Origin: Alphaproteobacteria bacterium
GTDB taxonomy: Bacteria > Pseudomonadota > Alphaproteobacteria > Rhodobacterales > Rhodobacteraceae
Reading direction: 5' to 3'
NCBI GenBank assembly: GCA_030428355.1
Contig: JAUIBL010000014.1
Location: 1 to 64,000, forward strand
Length of the DNA stretch: 64,000 nt
The notes under the pieces are model-generated. The model made no database searches. It was not told the origin of the DNA and saw only the letters and a list, made by a program, of their open reading frames with translations. This document shows positions 8,443-18,656 of this stretch, one piece after another. How positions within the stretch are numbered: position 1 is the first letter of the stretch; every line of letters begins with the position of its first letter. The translations under genes and the position numbers were made by a program.

Positions 8443-9780
8443 TTAGCGCTGTCCGGCGCGTTGGGCTGCACTTAGCACATCCTGTGCGCGTTGCCATGGG
8501 CCGGATCCGCGCGCCAGTGCGCCTTCGGCCCGGGTGGCGTGAATGGCCGCATCCTTGAAGCGGCCCTGCACCGCATAGCGTTCTGCGGTCAACAGCGATG
8601 CCATCGCGTTCTGCCCGGTCTGGGCATAGGCGGTGGCAAGGTCCCGCATGATGCGGGTGTCGCTGAAATCGCGGCCACGGGCGGCTTCAAGGGATTTCAA
8701 TGCCTCGCGGGGGTTGCCCGCGGCAAGCTGTGCGCGCCCCAATCCCCCAAGGATCAGAGGTTCGCGCGGTGCCAGCCGCGCCGCAGCCGAATACACCTTG
8801 ACCGCATCCGAGGCGCGGCGGGACTCAAGCAGGATCTGGCCCTTGAGATCACGCAGGAAGGGATCGTTGGGACGGGCCGTGATGGCGGCGTCGATATTGC
8901 TCAGCGCGCGTCCCAGATCGCTTTGCCGGTGATAGGCCACGGCCCTGCGCATCTGCGCAATATCGGGCGTCAGACTGTCATCTGCGCGGCGCAGCGTCCA
9001 GCTTGGTGCTCGGGTGAAGGCGGTCAGTTTGCCCTTGGCGCGGGCGAACCAGTAATCGCCGGCCGGATCGGGTGCCGTGCGCGCAGACGCCCCGGCGACC
9101 AATCCCTGCAAGGCGCGCAGGCGGTCGCGGGAGAGTGGGTGCGTGCGCATGTAGGGGTCCTGACGGCTTTCGGCCAGCGCGTCCTGACCGCGAAACAGCT
9201 CCTGCACTTCGATGGCACCCTGCGGGTCGATCCCGGCCTGCACCAGATACCGGATCGAGCTGATGTCTGCCGAGGCCTCTTCGGCCCGCGTATGCGCCAG
9301 AAAGTTGCGCATCGCGGACGATTGCACGCCGATGCCAAGTCCAACCGCCGCCTGCCCATTGCCCGCTGCTGCGGCAGCGGCGGCAAGAACCATCCCCAGA
9401 CCGGCGGCTGTCCGCGCGGTGCGCATGTTGCCCAGACGGCGTGCGATATGGCCATTGGCGATATGCGCGGCCTCATGCGCGATGACCGCCTGAATCTGCG
9501 CGGCACTGTCGAGCTTGGTCAGCAGGCCCGAATGGATGAAGATATGCTGCGTGTCCACGATGAACGCGTTGAGCGTGCTGTCGTCGATCACCAGAATCCG
9601 GACCTGCGACGGGCTGAGCCCGGCGGCACGCAGCACAGGGTCGCCCAGTTGTTTCAGCGCGTATTCGATGTCGGCATCGCGCAGCAGCGTGACGGCCCGC
9701 GCCGGAGCCGCCGCGATCAGCGACGTCAGGCACAGGAAGACCCCGATCACCCGTAAATGGCGCAGTGTTGCGTGAAACAT
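8443..9780 (-). CDS. M48 family metalloprotease with TPR domain (BepA-like)
   Basis: The 445-residue protein has a signal peptide (about residues 1-29), a zinc-protease domain with H102-E-A-A-H106 and a downstream glutamate ligand in EEASADI. Several tetratricopeptide-like repeats fill the C-terminal part (about 290-440). The layout matches BepA/YfgC-type periplasmic proteases that act on outer-membrane protein assembly. The start ATG 9780 is the one that gives a proper signal peptide; the frame is open 23 codons further. It is divergent from the aminotransferase gene at 9834. Confidence 0.88.
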   Translation of the reverse strand: MFHATLRHLRVIGVFLCLTSLIAAAPARAVTLLRDADIEYALKQLGDPVLRAAGLSPSQVRILVIDDSTLNAFIVDTQHIFIHSGLLTKLDSAAQIQAVIAHEAAHIANGHIARRLGNMRTARTAAGLGMVLAAAAAAAGNGQAAVGLGIGVQSSAMRNFLAHTRAEEASADISSIRYLVQAGIDPQGAIEVQELFRGQDALAESRQDPYMRTHPLSRDRLRALQGLVAGASARTAPDPAGDYWFARAKGKLTAFTRAPSWTLRRADDSLTPDIAQMRRAVAYHRQSDLGRALSNIDAAITARPNDPFLRDLKGQILLESRRASDAVKVYSAAARLAPREPLILGGLGRAQLAAGNPREALKSLEAARGRDFSDTRIMRDLATAYAQTGQNAMASLLTAERYAVQGRFKDAAIHATRAEGALARGSGPWQRAQDVLSAAQRAGQR

Positions 9781-9833
9781 TGACCTTGCCCTGTCTTCGC
9801 CCCTAGGTCTGCCGCGCACAGTGTAGGAAGAGA

Positions 9834-10991
9834 ATGATGCGGAACTCAAGCCGTGGGGCGGTTGATCCCTTTATCGTGATGGATGTCATGGAAGCCGCGC
9901 GGCAGGCCGAAGAGGCCGGGCGGCACATCATCCATATGGAAGTGGGCCAACCGGGCACGCCCGCGCCTCTGCGGGCGCGGCAGGCGCTGGAACGCGCGAT
10001 GAGCGACAATCCGCTCGGATACACCGTGGCGTTGGGGCTTCCGGCCCTGCGCCAGCGCATCGCGCAGCTTTATGGTGACTGGTACGATGTCGATCTTGAT
10101 CCGTCCCGCGTGGTGGTGACACCCGGATCGTCGGGCGGTTTCATCCTTGCCTTTTCGGCGCTTTTCGATGCGGGCGATCGGATTGCCATCGGCGCTCCTG
10201 GGTATCCGTCTTATCGCCAGATCATGAAGTCCCTCGATCTGGTCCCGCTCGAAATAGAAACCCGCGCCGCCGCACGTTTTCAACTGGAGCCATCCGATCT
10301 TGAAGGTCTTGAGTATCAGGGCATGATGGTCGCTTCTCCGGCCAATCCGACCGGCACGATGCTGGACAAGGACGCGCTTGGGGCCCTGATCGGCGTGGCA
10401 CAAGACAAGGGTGCCGCCTTTCTCTCGGACGAGATTTATCACGGCATCGAATACGACCGCAAAGCGGTCACCGCGCTTCAGATCAGCGATGATGTCTGCG
10501 TCATCAACTCGTTTTCCAAGTATTTCAGCATGACCGGATGGCGCATCGGCTGGCTTGTTCTGCCGCCGGACAATGTGCGTCAGGTCGAACGTCTGGCGCA
10601 GAACATGTTCATCTGCGCGCCCCATGCTGCGCAGGTGGCGGCGCTGGCCGCCATGGACGCGGGCGACGAACTCGAGGCCAATATGGCGGTCTATCGCGAA
10701 AACCGCCGCCTGATGATCGACGGCCTGCCCAAAGCGGGATTTGACCGGATCGCGCCGCCCGATGGGGCGTTTTACGTCTATGCGGACATCTCGCATCTGA
10801 CCGAAGACAGCCGTGCCTTTGCCCGCGCCATCCTCGACGAGGCAGGTGTCGCCGTCACTCCGGGGCTGGATTTCGACCCTCAGAGAGGGGCAGGAACGCT
10901 ACGCTTTTCCTATGCCCGCGCCACGGCGGACATTCTCGAAGGGCTCGACCGGCTTGGGCGCTTCATGCGGGCGCGGGGCCATATCGACTGA
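9834..10991 (+). CDS. pyridoxal-phosphate aminotransferase, class I/II
   Basis: This 385-residue fold-type I aminotransferase has SPANPTGTML, SDEIYHGIEY and the PLP lysine K229 in NSFSKYFSMTGWR. The C-terminal substrate arginine region is GTLRFSYAR. AGGAAGAG lies before the ATG. Substrate cannot be read from the sequence; aspartate/aromatic or alanine-type activity are all possible. It is separated by 53 bases from the divergent M48 protease gene. Confidence 0.85.
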   Translation: MMRNSSRGAVDPFIVMDVMEAARQAEEAGRHIIHMEVGQPGTPAPLRARQALERAMSDNPLGYTVALGLPALRQRIAQLYGDWYDVDLDPSRVVVTPGSSGGFILAFSALFDAGDRIAIGAPGYPSYRQIMKSLDLVPLEIETRAAARFQLEPSDLEGLEYQGMMVASPANPTGTMLDKDALGALIGVAQDKGAAFLSDEIYHGIEYDRKAVTALQISDDVCVINSFSKYFSMTGWRIGWLVLPPDNVRQVERLAQNMFICAPHAAQVAALAAMDAGDELEANMAVYRENRRLMIDGLPKAGFDRIAPPDGAFYVYADISHLTEDSRAFARAILDEAGVAVTPGLDFDPQRGAGTLRFSYARATADILEGLDRLGRFMRARGHID

Positions 10992-11068
10992 CAGCATCGG
11001 CACTGTCCCCCAGGGTGCGAATCCGCTAAAGTTCTGACCAAGGCCCGAACAGAGGCCAAGGTGAGTGA

Positions 11069-12286
11069 ATGAGCGGTGTCCTGAAACGTCTTGTTGCGTG
11101 TCTGCTGTCCGTTGTGCTGGTGACCCCGGTCTCAGCACAAGACCTTGGTGCGTTGGCCCGGTTCGAAGGTGGGACGGTCCGGGACCGCTGGGGCGGAGCC
11201 GAAGTGCAACTTGAGCTCAGCCAGGGCGTGCCATGGCGGCTTTTCACCCTCAGCGCACCGAACCGGCTGGTGATGGATTTCCGCGAGGTCCAATGGGGGG
11301 ATGTCGATCCCGACAGCCTTGACGCATCTGATCGCATCAGCGGCTTGCGTGTCGGATCTTACAGACCGGGGTGGTCCCGTCTCGTCGCCGATCTTGCGGA
11401 ACCGATGGTTGTCGACTCTGCCGAACTTGTGACCGGTGCGTCCGATGGCGGCGCGACCTTGCGCGTGCGGCTGGAGCGCACCGATCAGACCCGGTTCGAC
11501 AGCATGGCGGGTGCGCCGCGGGACCCGAGGTGGGACTTGCCCGCACCTGCCGTTGTCGATGTAATGCCGCCGCGTGATCCGAACCGGATCAGAATCGTGC
11601 TCGACCCCGGCCATGGCGGGATCGACCCCGGCGCGGAACGCGAGGGAATCAGCGAAGCCAACCTGATGCTGACCTTTGCCCGTGAACTGCAGGAGGTGTT
11701 GCGCCGGGCAGGGGACTTTGATGTCATCCTGACGCGCGACGGCGATTATTTCGTGTCGCTCGAGGCGCGCGTGGCCATCGCGCATGAGGCGGGCGCAGAC
11801 CTGTTCCTGTCGCTGCATGCCGATGCACTCGCCGAAGGCGAGGCGCGGGGGGCTGCGGTCTATATTCTGTCGGACGAGGCGTCAGACGCTGCCTCGGCGG
11901 CATTGGCCGAACGTCACAACCGGGATGATCTGCTGGCCGGGATCGACCTCAGCCAGTCCGACGACCGGATCGCAAACGTCCTGATGAGCCTTGCCCGCCT
12001 CGACAATGCACCGCGCAGCGAAGCCCTGGCAGGGCATATCCTTGACGGGATCAGGAATGCCGTGGGCCGGGTACACAAGCGCCCGCTGCGCAAGGCCGGT
12101 TTCTCGGTCCTCAAGGCGGCGGATACCCCCTCGGTCCTGCTCGAGGTGGGGTTTCTGTCGACGCAGGAAGACCTCAGGAATCTGAGCGATCCGATCTGGC
12201 GTCAGGGTATGGCGGCAGGTATCCGCGACGGCATCCTTGCGTGGTGGGCCGAAGACCGGGCACTTGCACCGCTGAGGCGGAACTGA
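11069..12286 (+). CDS. N-acetylmuramoyl-L-alanine amidase (AmiC type)
   Basis: This periplasmic hydrolase removes stem peptides from septal peptidoglycan during cell separation. The 405-residue protein has a signal peptide (to about VSAQD), an AMIN domain (about 28-130) and an Amidase_3 domain (about 170-395). Zinc ligands are seen in LDPGHGGIDPG, GISEANL and LSLHADA, and the catalytic Glu in LLEVGFLS. AAGGTGAG precedes the ATG. The PBP1A gene follows on the same strand. Confidence 0.93.
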   Translation: MSGVLKRLVACLLSVVLVTPVSAQDLGALARFEGGTVRDRWGGAEVQLELSQGVPWRLFTLSAPNRLVMDFREVQWGDVDPDSLDASDRISGLRVGSYRPGWSRLVADLAEPMVVDSAELVTGASDGGATLRVRLERTDQTRFDSMAGAPRDPRWDLPAPAVVDVMPPRDPNRIRIVLDPGHGGIDPGAEREGISEANLMLTFARELQEVLRRAGDFDVILTRDGDYFVSLEARVAIAHEAGADLFLSLHADALAEGEARGAAVYILSDEASDAASAALAERHNRDDLLAGIDLSQSDDRIANVLMSLARLDNAPRSEALAGHILDGIRNAVGRVHKRPLRKAGFSVLKAADTPSVLLEVGFLSTQEDLRNLSDPIWRQGMAAGIRDGILAWWAEDRALAPLRRN

Positions 12287-12399
12287 CTGCACCCTGTGAC
12301 CCTGCGTCATAGGCAACCGACTGCCGGTACGAACGGCAATGTGTTTTGACCAACCGCCCCATATTCGGTAGGGGTACGGAACTGAAACAGAGGCACACC

Positions 12400-14952
12400 G
12401 TGACCCGATTGATCCTGTCATTCTTCGGAGCCATCTTCACCCTTGTCACCATGGGAATGATGATGGTGGCCCTTGGTGTGGGTGGCATCTTCTGGATGTA
12501 TGGCCGCGATCTGCCCAGCCACGAGAGCCTTGCGCAGTACACGCCGCCGACAATCAGCCGCATCTATTCGCGCGAAGGCCGGATCATCGACGAATTCGCG
12601 CAGGAACGCCGCCTGTTCACACCGGCGAACGAGATCCCCGATCTGGTCAAGCAGGCGTTCATTTCGGCGGAAGACAAGAACTTCTACACGCATCAGGGAT
12701 ATGACCTGCGCGGCATCGCAGCAGCCGCCGTTGACGCCGTGGCGTCCGGCGGTCGCGATGTGCGCGGCGCGTCCACCATCACCCAGCAGGTGATGAAGAA
12801 CTTTCTGCTGTCGGGGGATCGTCGGGTCGAGCGCAAGATCAAGGAAATCATCCTGGCTTCCCGGATCGAAGAGACGCTGAGCAAGGAAAAGATCCTCGAA
12901 CTCTACATGAACGAGATTTTCCTCGGGCAGAATTCCTACGGCGTCACGGCCGCCGCGCAGACCTATTTCAACAAGTCACTTGTCGAACTGGCCCCGCATG
13001 AGGCCGCCACATTGGCCTCGATGCCCAAAGCGCCTTCGGAATTCCATCCCGTACGCCGCAAGGACAGGCTGCTGGCACGGCGCAATTTCGTTCTGAAAGA
13101 GATGTACGAGAACGGCTATCTTGACCGGGCGACCTACGAGTCCGAGGTCGCGATGCCGTTGCGGTCGGTTCAGAATGGCGATTATGAACCGTTCCGCGAT
13201 GCCCTGCCGCCGCGCAACTACTTCACAGATGAAATCCGCCGCCAGTTGAGCGAGGATTTCGGCGAAGGCGAATTCTTCTCAGGAGGCTTCAGTGTCCGGG
13301 CCACGCTTGACCCGGACTTGCAGGTCGAAGCCGAAGATGCGCTGCAGCGCGCGCTGGAAAGCTACGACCGGTCCCAAGGTGTCTGGCGCGGCACTGGGCT
13401 GACGATCCCGGCGGATCAATTGACCAGCACCGACGCATGGCGCGAGGCTCTGTCCGCAGTCAGCATCGCCCGCGACATCCGGCTGGAGAACCCGTGGTAT
13501 CCCGCCGTCGTTCTCGAGGTCGGCACCAATGACGCACGGATCGGGATCGAGGGTGTTCCGGATGATGAGGACGGTCACTGGATTCCGGCCAATGACGTGC
13601 AATGGGCGCGCAAGCGCAACCCGGATGGATCGCTGGGACGAAAGGGTCAGGTTGCGGGTGACCTGCTAGAGGTGGGTGACGTGGTGCATGTCCGGCGTAT
13701 GACCTCGGACAGCGATGGCAGCTTTATCCGCTGGACCTTGCGGCAGGTGCCGGAAGTGCAGGGCGCGTTCATGGCGATGGACGTCAACACCGGTCGTGTG
13801 ATCGCGATGCAGGGCGGCTTCAGCTACCAGCATTCGGTGTTCAACCGTGCGACCCAGGCGCAGCGGCAGCCGGGCTCCAGCTTCAAACCCTTTGTCTTTG
13901 CCGCCGCGCTGGACAGTGGCTATTCGCCCGCGACCATCGTGGTCGACGCCCCGATCGAGATCAACACGCCCCAAGGCATCTGGCGGCCGCAGAACGCGTC
14001 CAACAAGTTCTACGGCCCCACACCCCTGCGCACGGGGATCGAACAGTCGCGGAACCTGATGACCATCCGTTTGGCCCAGGAGGTCGGGATGGACGTGGTT
14101 GCGAGCTATGCCGAGAAGTTCGGTGTCTACGATGACATGGGGCGTGTTCTGGCCAATTCTCTCGGCGCGGATGAAACCACGCTTTACAAGATGGTGGCGG
14201 CCTATGCGATGTTCGCCAATGGCGGCGAACGGGTCGAGCCGACGTTGGTGGACCGGGTGCAGGATCGCTACGGCAACACCGTCTACCGTCATGATCAACG
14301 CGTTTGCCAGGATTGTACGCTGGCCAGTCTGCAGCCAGGACGTGGGCCGACCGTGACCAGCGACCGGGAGCGCGTGATGAACGCGGTCACCGCCTATCAG
14401 TTGACTTCGATGATGGAAGGCGTTGTCGAGCGCGGAACCGCGCGCAGCACCGTGAACCTTCCGGTGCCGACAGCCGGGAAAACCGGCACGACGAACGATG
14501 CCAAGGATGTCTGGTTCGTGGGCTTCACGTCGAACATCGTGGCTGGTTGCTACATCGGCTATGACCAACCGCGCAGCCTTGGCCGTGGGGCGTCGGGCGG
14601 CGGCATGTGTGGCCCGGTGTTCAACTCCTTCATGATGAAGGCGGTCGAGAAATACGGCGGCAGCGCGTTCCGGCCACCGGAAAGCTGCCAGTTCATCAAG
14701 ATCGACCGCAACACCGGCGCGCGCCTCTCGGACAGCGCAAGCGGTGACAACGTGGTGGCGGAGTGTTTCCGCGAAGGCGAAGAGCCGATCTTCGGCATCC
14801 AGTTCGATGGTGGCTTTGCCATGGGATCGAATTTCGAGCTTTATAACTCGAGCGGTCAGCCCAGCAAACAGGTCACCACATCCAGTGGCGGGACCGCCAT
14901 CGTCGGTCCGAAAGCGTCGTTCGGAACACTCAGCTCGGGTGGACTCTACTGA
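12400..14952 (+). CDS. mrcA: penicillin-binding protein 1A (bifunctional transglycosylase/transpeptidase)
   Basis: The 850-residue protein has an N-terminal membrane anchor (about residues 5-35). A GT51 transglycosylase domain follows, with catalytic Glu in AEDKNFYTHQG near residue 90 and ASTITQQVMKN. An OB-like insert lies between the domains. The transpeptidase has S493-S-F-K496, SRN in EQSRNLM and KTGTTND. It polymerises and cross-links peptidoglycan. I chose GTG 12400, which has CAGAGG upstream; a TTG at 12346 is in frame but adds a polar tail. It follows the amidase gene by 113 bases. Confidence 0.95.
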   Translation: MTRLILSFFGAIFTLVTMGMMMVALGVGGIFWMYGRDLPSHESLAQYTPPTISRIYSREGRIIDEFAQERRLFTPANEIPDLVKQAFISAEDKNFYTHQGYDLRGIAAAAVDAVASGGRDVRGASTITQQVMKNFLLSGDRRVERKIKEIILASRIEETLSKEKILELYMNEIFLGQNSYGVTAAAQTYFNKSLVELAPHEAATLASMPKAPSEFHPVRRKDRLLARRNFVLKEMYENGYLDRATYESEVAMPLRSVQNGDYEPFRDALPPRNYFTDEIRRQLSEDFGEGEFFSGGFSVRATLDPDLQVEAEDALQRALESYDRSQGVWRGTGLTIPADQLTSTDAWREALSAVSIARDIRLENPWYPAVVLEVGTNDARIGIEGVPDDEDGHWIPANDVQWARKRNPDGSLGRKGQVAGDLLEVGDVVHVRRMTSDSDGSFIRWTLRQVPEVQGAFMAMDVNTGRVIAMQGGFSYQHSVFNRATQAQRQPGSSFKPFVFAAALDSGYSPATIVVDAPIEINTPQGIWRPQNASNKFYGPTPLRTGIEQSRNLMTIRLAQEVGMDVVASYAEKFGVYDDMGRVLANSLGADETTLYKMVAAYAMFANGGERVEPTLVDRVQDRYGNTVYRHDQRVCQDCTLASLQPGRGPTVTSDRERVMNAVTAYQLTSMMEGVVERGTARSTVNLPVPTAGKTGTTNDAKDVWFVGFTSNIVAGCYIGYDQPRSLGRGASGGGMCGPVFNSFMMKAVEKYGGSAFRPPESCQFIKIDRNTGARLSDSASGDNVVAECFREGEEPIFGIQFDGGFAMGSNFELYNSSGQPSKQVTTSSGGTAIVGPKASFGTLSSGGLY

Positions 14953-15050
14953 CCCAACCGTCTCAACCGCATCGGTCGCGCTGCCTTGAAGGGGCGGCGT
15001 GGCTGGTCTATCACCAAGTCTGACCAAGGCCCGAGCATACAGGATCGCCA

Positions 15051-16175
15051 ATGCGCGCTGAAATCCAGAACACCGTTGAACAGATTGAAAAATCCCTCAA
15101 GCTGCTGGCCCAGCGTTTGAACTGGGAAACGGCCCATCACCGGCTCGAGGAATTCAACGCGCGTGTCGAGGATCCGAACCTTTGGGACAATCCCGAGGCG
15201 GCGCAGAAACTGATGCGTGAACGGCAGATGCTGGTCGACGCAATCGAAACCTACAGCTCGATCAAGCAGGATCTCAGCGACAATGTCGAAATGATCGAAC
15301 TGGGCGAAATGGAAGGGGACAAGGAAGTTGTCACCGATGCCGAAAACGCCCTAAAGGCCCTCGCCGACAAAGCCTCGAAGAAAGAGCTCGAAGCGCTGCT
15401 GGATGGCGAAGCAGACGGAAACGACACCTTCCTTGAAATCAACTCGGGGGCGGGCGGGACCGAAAGCTGCGACTGGGCCAACATGCTGGCGCGGATGTAT
15501 GTCCGCTGGGCCGAACAGCATGGCTACGAGGTCGAACTGCAATCCGAACAGCCGGGTGAAGAGGCGGGCATCAAATCCGCCGCCTACAAGATTTCTGGCC
15601 CCAATGCCTATGGCTGGCTGAAATCGGAATCCGGCGTGCATCGGCTGGTGCGGATTTCACCCTTCGACAGCGCCGCCAAGCGCCACACCTCGTTCTGTTC
15701 GGTCTGGGTCTATCCCGTGGTGGACGACAATATCGAGATCGAGGTGAACCCGTCCGACATCCGTATCGACACCTACCGGTCGTCCGGGGCAGGGGGTCAG
15801 CACGTCAACACCACCGACTCGGCGGTGCGGATCACGCACATGCCCACCGGGATCGTTGTCACAAGCTCGGAGAAGTCCCAGCACCAGAACCGCGACATCG
15901 CCATGAAGGCGCTGAAATCGCGGCTTTACCAGATGGAGCTGGACCGCCGGAACGAGGCGATCAACGCCGCACACGAGGCCAAGGGCGACGCCGGTTGGGG
16001 CAACCAGATCCGGTCCTACGTTCTGCAGCCCTATCAGATGGTCAAGGACCTGCGCACCGGGCATGAAACCTCGGACACCAAAGGTGTGCTGGACGGTGAT
16101 CTCGACCCGTTCATGGCGGCCACACTGGCGATGAACGTGTCCGGCAAATCCCGCGCCGACGCGCGCGCCGACTGA
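15051..16175 (+). CDS. prfB: peptide chain release factor 2
   Basis: RF2 reads UGA/UAA stop codons and triggers peptide release. The 374-residue protein has the stop-recognition tripeptide SPF in [12 protein letters not shown] and the catalytic GGQ in [14 protein letters not shown] near residue 250. The frame is continuous, with no in-frame TGA near codon 25, so the programmed +1 frameshift used by many bacteria to autoregulate prfB is absent. AGGA precedes the ATG by six bases. Confidence 0.97.
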   Translation: MRAEIQNTVEQIEKSLKLLAQRLNWETAHHRLEEFNARVEDPNLWDNPEAAQKLMRERQMLVDAIETYSSIKQDLSDNVEMIELGEMEGDKEVVTDAENALKALADKASKKELEALLDGEADGNDTFLEINSGAGGTESCDWANMLARMYVRWAEQHGYEVELQSEQPGEEAGIKSAAYKISGPNAYGWLKSESGVHRLVRISPFDSAAKRHTSFCSVWVYPVVDDNIEIEVNPSDIRIDTYRSSGAGGQHVNTTDSAVRITHMPTGIVVTSSEKSQHQNRDIAMKALKSRLYQMELDRRNEAINAAHEAKGDAGWGNQIRSYVLQPYQMVKDLRTGHETSDTKGVLDGDLDPFMAATLAMNVSGKSRADARAD

Positions 16176-16197
16176 CGCAAACCCGAAGGTCAGGGGC

Positions 16198-16241
16198 GAT
16201 GTTCCGTGGACGGAACATCGGCGATGCGTCGACGCATCGCC
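16198..16241 (+). terminator. double hairpin after prfB
   Basis: Two hairpins lie back to back 23 bases after the prfB stop. The first pairs GATGTTCCG with CGGAACATC around a TGGA loop (16198-16219). The second is a perfect 22-base palindrome (16220-16241) centred on GTCGAC. A C/T-rich tract follows. This looks like a transcription end signal separating prfB from the DUF2189 gene. Confidence 0.6.
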
Positions 16242-16327
16242 CCCCTTCCTTCGCAAGTCCCCTGTTGCCAAACCCGTGATCACCGGCTTTCATGCGAGAG
16301 TGTGAACGTCATGCAGGGGAGGAGTGC

Positions 16328-17119
16328 ATGAGGGAAACCCCCGAACTTGGTGTGCCAAGGCTCGATCCGGTGTCCGTGGACATATTGCGCACCGCGCTAC
16401 GACGTGGATGGAAAGACCTTGCGCGCGCGCCGGGCTATGCTTTGTTCTTCGCCGGGTTCTATGTTCTGGCAGGCTGGGCGATCTCGTGGATCACGATCTG
16501 GACGGGAACGACCTTTTGGCTGGTTCTCGCGGCCATCGGATTTCCTCTGATCGGTCCGTTTGCGGCGGTCGGATTCTACGAAGTCAGCCGCAGGCTCGAA
16601 CGAGGCGATCCTCTGGTTGCCTCTGACATCCTGAGCGTAGTGGTTCAGCAGTCCCGCAGGCAGTTGCCGTCGATCTGCGCCATCATCATCATGGTCTTCC
16701 TTTTCTGGTTCTTCATCGCACATATGATCTTTGCCCTGTTTCTCGGGCTCAGCACGATGACGAATGTCTCGACCTCACTGGATGTCTACCTGTCGCCCAA
16801 CGGGCTGATGATGCTGACCGTGGGCAGCATTGTCGGTGCGCTGTTTGCCATTCTGCTGTTCAACATCACGGTGATCTCCTTGCCGCTTCTTCTTGACCGC
16901 GAGGTGGATTTCGTCACGGCGATGATCACGTCGTTCCAATATGTGATGGCGCAACCTGTGCTGATGCTGGGCTGGGGCGCGTTCATCGCAATCGTGACCT
17001 TCGTGGCACTCTTGCCTGGCTTTCTGGGTCTGTTGATTGCTCTGCCGCTTCTGGGACATGCGACATGGCATCTTTACGACCAAGTGCGCATGCCCCCCAT
17101 GATGGCAGACCCAGCCTGA
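16328..17119 (+). CDS. DUF2189 family integral membrane protein
   Basis: The 263-residue protein has about six hydrophobic segments, with the family signature near the N-terminus ([22 protein letters not shown]) and [22 protein letters not shown]. Function of the family is unknown. The start ATG 16328 is set by GGGGAGGAG directly upstream; the frame is open 12 codons further. It is convergent with the XRE regulator gene that follows. Confidence 0.82.
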   Translation: MRETPELGVPRLDPVSVDILRTALRRGWKDLARAPGYALFFAGFYVLAGWAISWITIWTGTTFWLVLAAIGFPLIGPFAAVGFYEVSRRLERGDPLVASDILSVVVQQSRRQLPSICAIIIMVFLFWFFIAHMIFALFLGLSTMTNVSTSLDVYLSPNGLMMLTVGSIVGALFAILLFNITVISLPLLLDREVDFVTAMITSFQYVMAQPVLMLGWGAFIAIVTFVALLPGFLGLLIALPLLGHATWHLYDQVRMPPMMADPA

Positions 17120-17192
17120 GCCAGAACGGGAAAAAGCCGTTTCACGCAATGTGCGATCTGCCGGATCGATGGCCGCCGACCCTGTCTGCGCT

Positions 17193-17987
17193 CTAGAAAA
17201 AGGGTTGACCGATCCGAAGTTGGGTCTGTTCGTAGGGCACAAGATCATTGGCCGAACAAAAGCCGGAACGGCGCGCCGCGCGTCGTGCCCGCGCGCCGTC
17301 ATATCCGAGATATTCGTAGACCAATCTGGCCACACGCGCCCCGGTGCTGCTTTCCCGCACGGTGCGGACCGTATAGCCGACCCAGTAATTGTTTTCGAAC
17401 GACGGCACCTGTGCCAGAAAGTTGAACGAGGTCGTGAGTGAATTGCGGCGACTGACCAAAGCGGCGACGCCGCCCTCTTCGGCCATCAGAAGTCCTCTGA
17501 ATTCCCGGTTCTTTTGCCCGGCGGGCAAACCTTGCTGTGTCATCGCCGCTTTTGCTTCGAACCCCCGAAGAAAGGTTGCCCCATCCCGACGGTAGACGTA
17601 AATAAGTCCTTGAACGAATTGTGTCTCGTCCAGAAAGCTGCGACGAACAAAGCGGTAGAACCCAGCGGGAAAGAAAGTCTCCTGCAATTGTGTGACGCCA
17701 CCAGACAGGAACTCTTCGATTTCCGGGTGGTTGAGTAATGAATTCTTGTTCAACCCCATTTTTGAGAGGGGCTCCAGAATGATCCGGGCATCCACTTTGA
17801 AGTATTGGCAAATGCGGAACAGCACGTCCGGCCGGGGAAAGCTTTCGCCGGAAAGGTACCGGTTGAATTGCGTGCGGTTTATTCCAAGGTCCCGACACAA
17901 CGCCGAGATCGAGTCGGTCGATTTGGCCAGTTCACGCAGGTTCGCACCCAGCGTGTTGCGCAATTCGGCGGGACTTGGACGTGTCAC
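17193..17987 (-). CDS. XRE-type helix-turn-helix transcriptional regulator
   Basis: The 264-residue protein has an N-terminal HTH at about residues 20-70 (SISALCRDLGINRTQFNRYL), followed by ICQYFKVDARIILEPL. A roughly 180-residue C-terminal domain that I do not recognise probably senses a ligand or makes dimers. The start is GTG 17987. It is divergent from a cold-shock-like gene across a 279-base region holding an 18-base palindrome, which may be its operator. Confidence 0.8.
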   Translation of the reverse strand: MTRPSPAELRNTLGANLRELAKSTDSISALCRDLGINRTQFNRYLSGESFPRPDVLFRICQYFKVDARIILEPLSKMGLNKNSLLNHPEIEEFLSGGVTQLQETFFPAGFYRFVRRSFLDETQFVQGLIYVYRRDGATFLRGFEAKAAMTQQGLPAGQKNREFRGLLMAEEGGVAALVSRRNSLTTSFNFLAQVPSFENNYWVGYTVRTVRESSTGARVARLVYEYLGYDGARARRAARRSGFCSANDLVPYEQTQLRIGQPFF

Positions 17988-18142
17988 GTAAACGGCTCTC
18001 AGTAGCTATGACAGAATTCAACGGTGGGTTCAGATTGCACAACCAGCAAAACGTGACTCGGACCAAACTGCGTACAGCATTGACGCGGGGTCCAAGTCTT
18101 GACGGAGACTTGCCCCACCTGATGCTAAACGGGGTCAACATT

Positions 18143-18160
18143 GACGCGAATTCGCGTCAG
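18143..18160. promoter_or_regulatory. 18-base perfect palindrome, candidate operator
   Basis: TGACGCGAATTCGCGTCA is perfectly self-complementary and is flanked on both sides by the direct repeat GGGTCAA (18134-18140 and 18161-18167). It sits between the XRE regulator gene and the cold-shock-like gene, so it is a candidate operator. Binding is not shown. Confidence 0.45.
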
Positions 18161-18266
18161 GGTCAATCTCTTCCGACACAAAATTTTCGCCAGCCGACGC
18201 ACAGTTCAGGATGTCCTGACGCCGGAAAAATTAACACATTGGGCTTCTAAGATGGGGAACCTTACT

Positions 18267-18650
18267 ATGAAACCGCAGAATATGTTCGGTGTTGTGCTGT
18301 GGTCGGACGCAGCCGCACGAAAGGCTGTGATCTGGTGCGAAGACCAAGGTGAGCTTGCATTCTACACACCGGGGGAAGGGAGCATCCATGATGCGCCGGT
18401 GCTCGACGCAGGGGATCTCATCAGTTTCGACATGATCGTCCAGCAGAATGTCCGAAAAGTCAGCAATCCGCAGATCCTGATGGCATCACACTCGCCGGAC
18501 CTGCCTCAGAAACTGCGCGACGGTATGCCGGATACCGCAAAAGACCCGGTGCCTCTCAAGACCCGCAGCCCGGAGAAATCAGAGAAAGTCGTGTCTTTCT
18601 CAGAGTATTGCGGTGTCTCTGTCCGTGAAAAGGTGGCCTGTTCCGGCTGA
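18267..18650 (+). CDS. small protein with a cold-shock/OB-like N-terminus
   Basis: The 127-residue protein begins MKPQNMFGVVLWSD and has alternating beta-strand-like segments (KAVIWCEDQGELAFYTP, LDAGDLISFDMIVQQ, VSNPQIL). These resemble the layout of a cold-shock domain but lack the classic RNP1 KGFGFI. The C-terminal 50 residues are polar and probably disordered. GGGGA eight bases upstream supports ATG 18267; ATG 18252 is an alternative. Function is unknown. Confidence 0.6.
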   Translation: MKPQNMFGVVLWSDAAARKAVIWCEDQGELAFYTPGEGSIHDAPVLDAGDLISFDMIVQQNVRKVSNPQILMASHSPDLPQKLRDGMPDTAKDPVPLKTRSPEKSEKVVSFSEYCGVSVREKVACSG

Positions 18651-18656
18651 TCTGTG

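Noticed and set aside
11033-15034. The 16-base sequence TCTGACCAAGGCCCGA occurs before both the amidase gene (11033-11048) and prfB (15019-15034).
   Set aside because: A single pair of 16-base matches in 64 kb is close to chance expectation, and neither site has other promoter or operator features.
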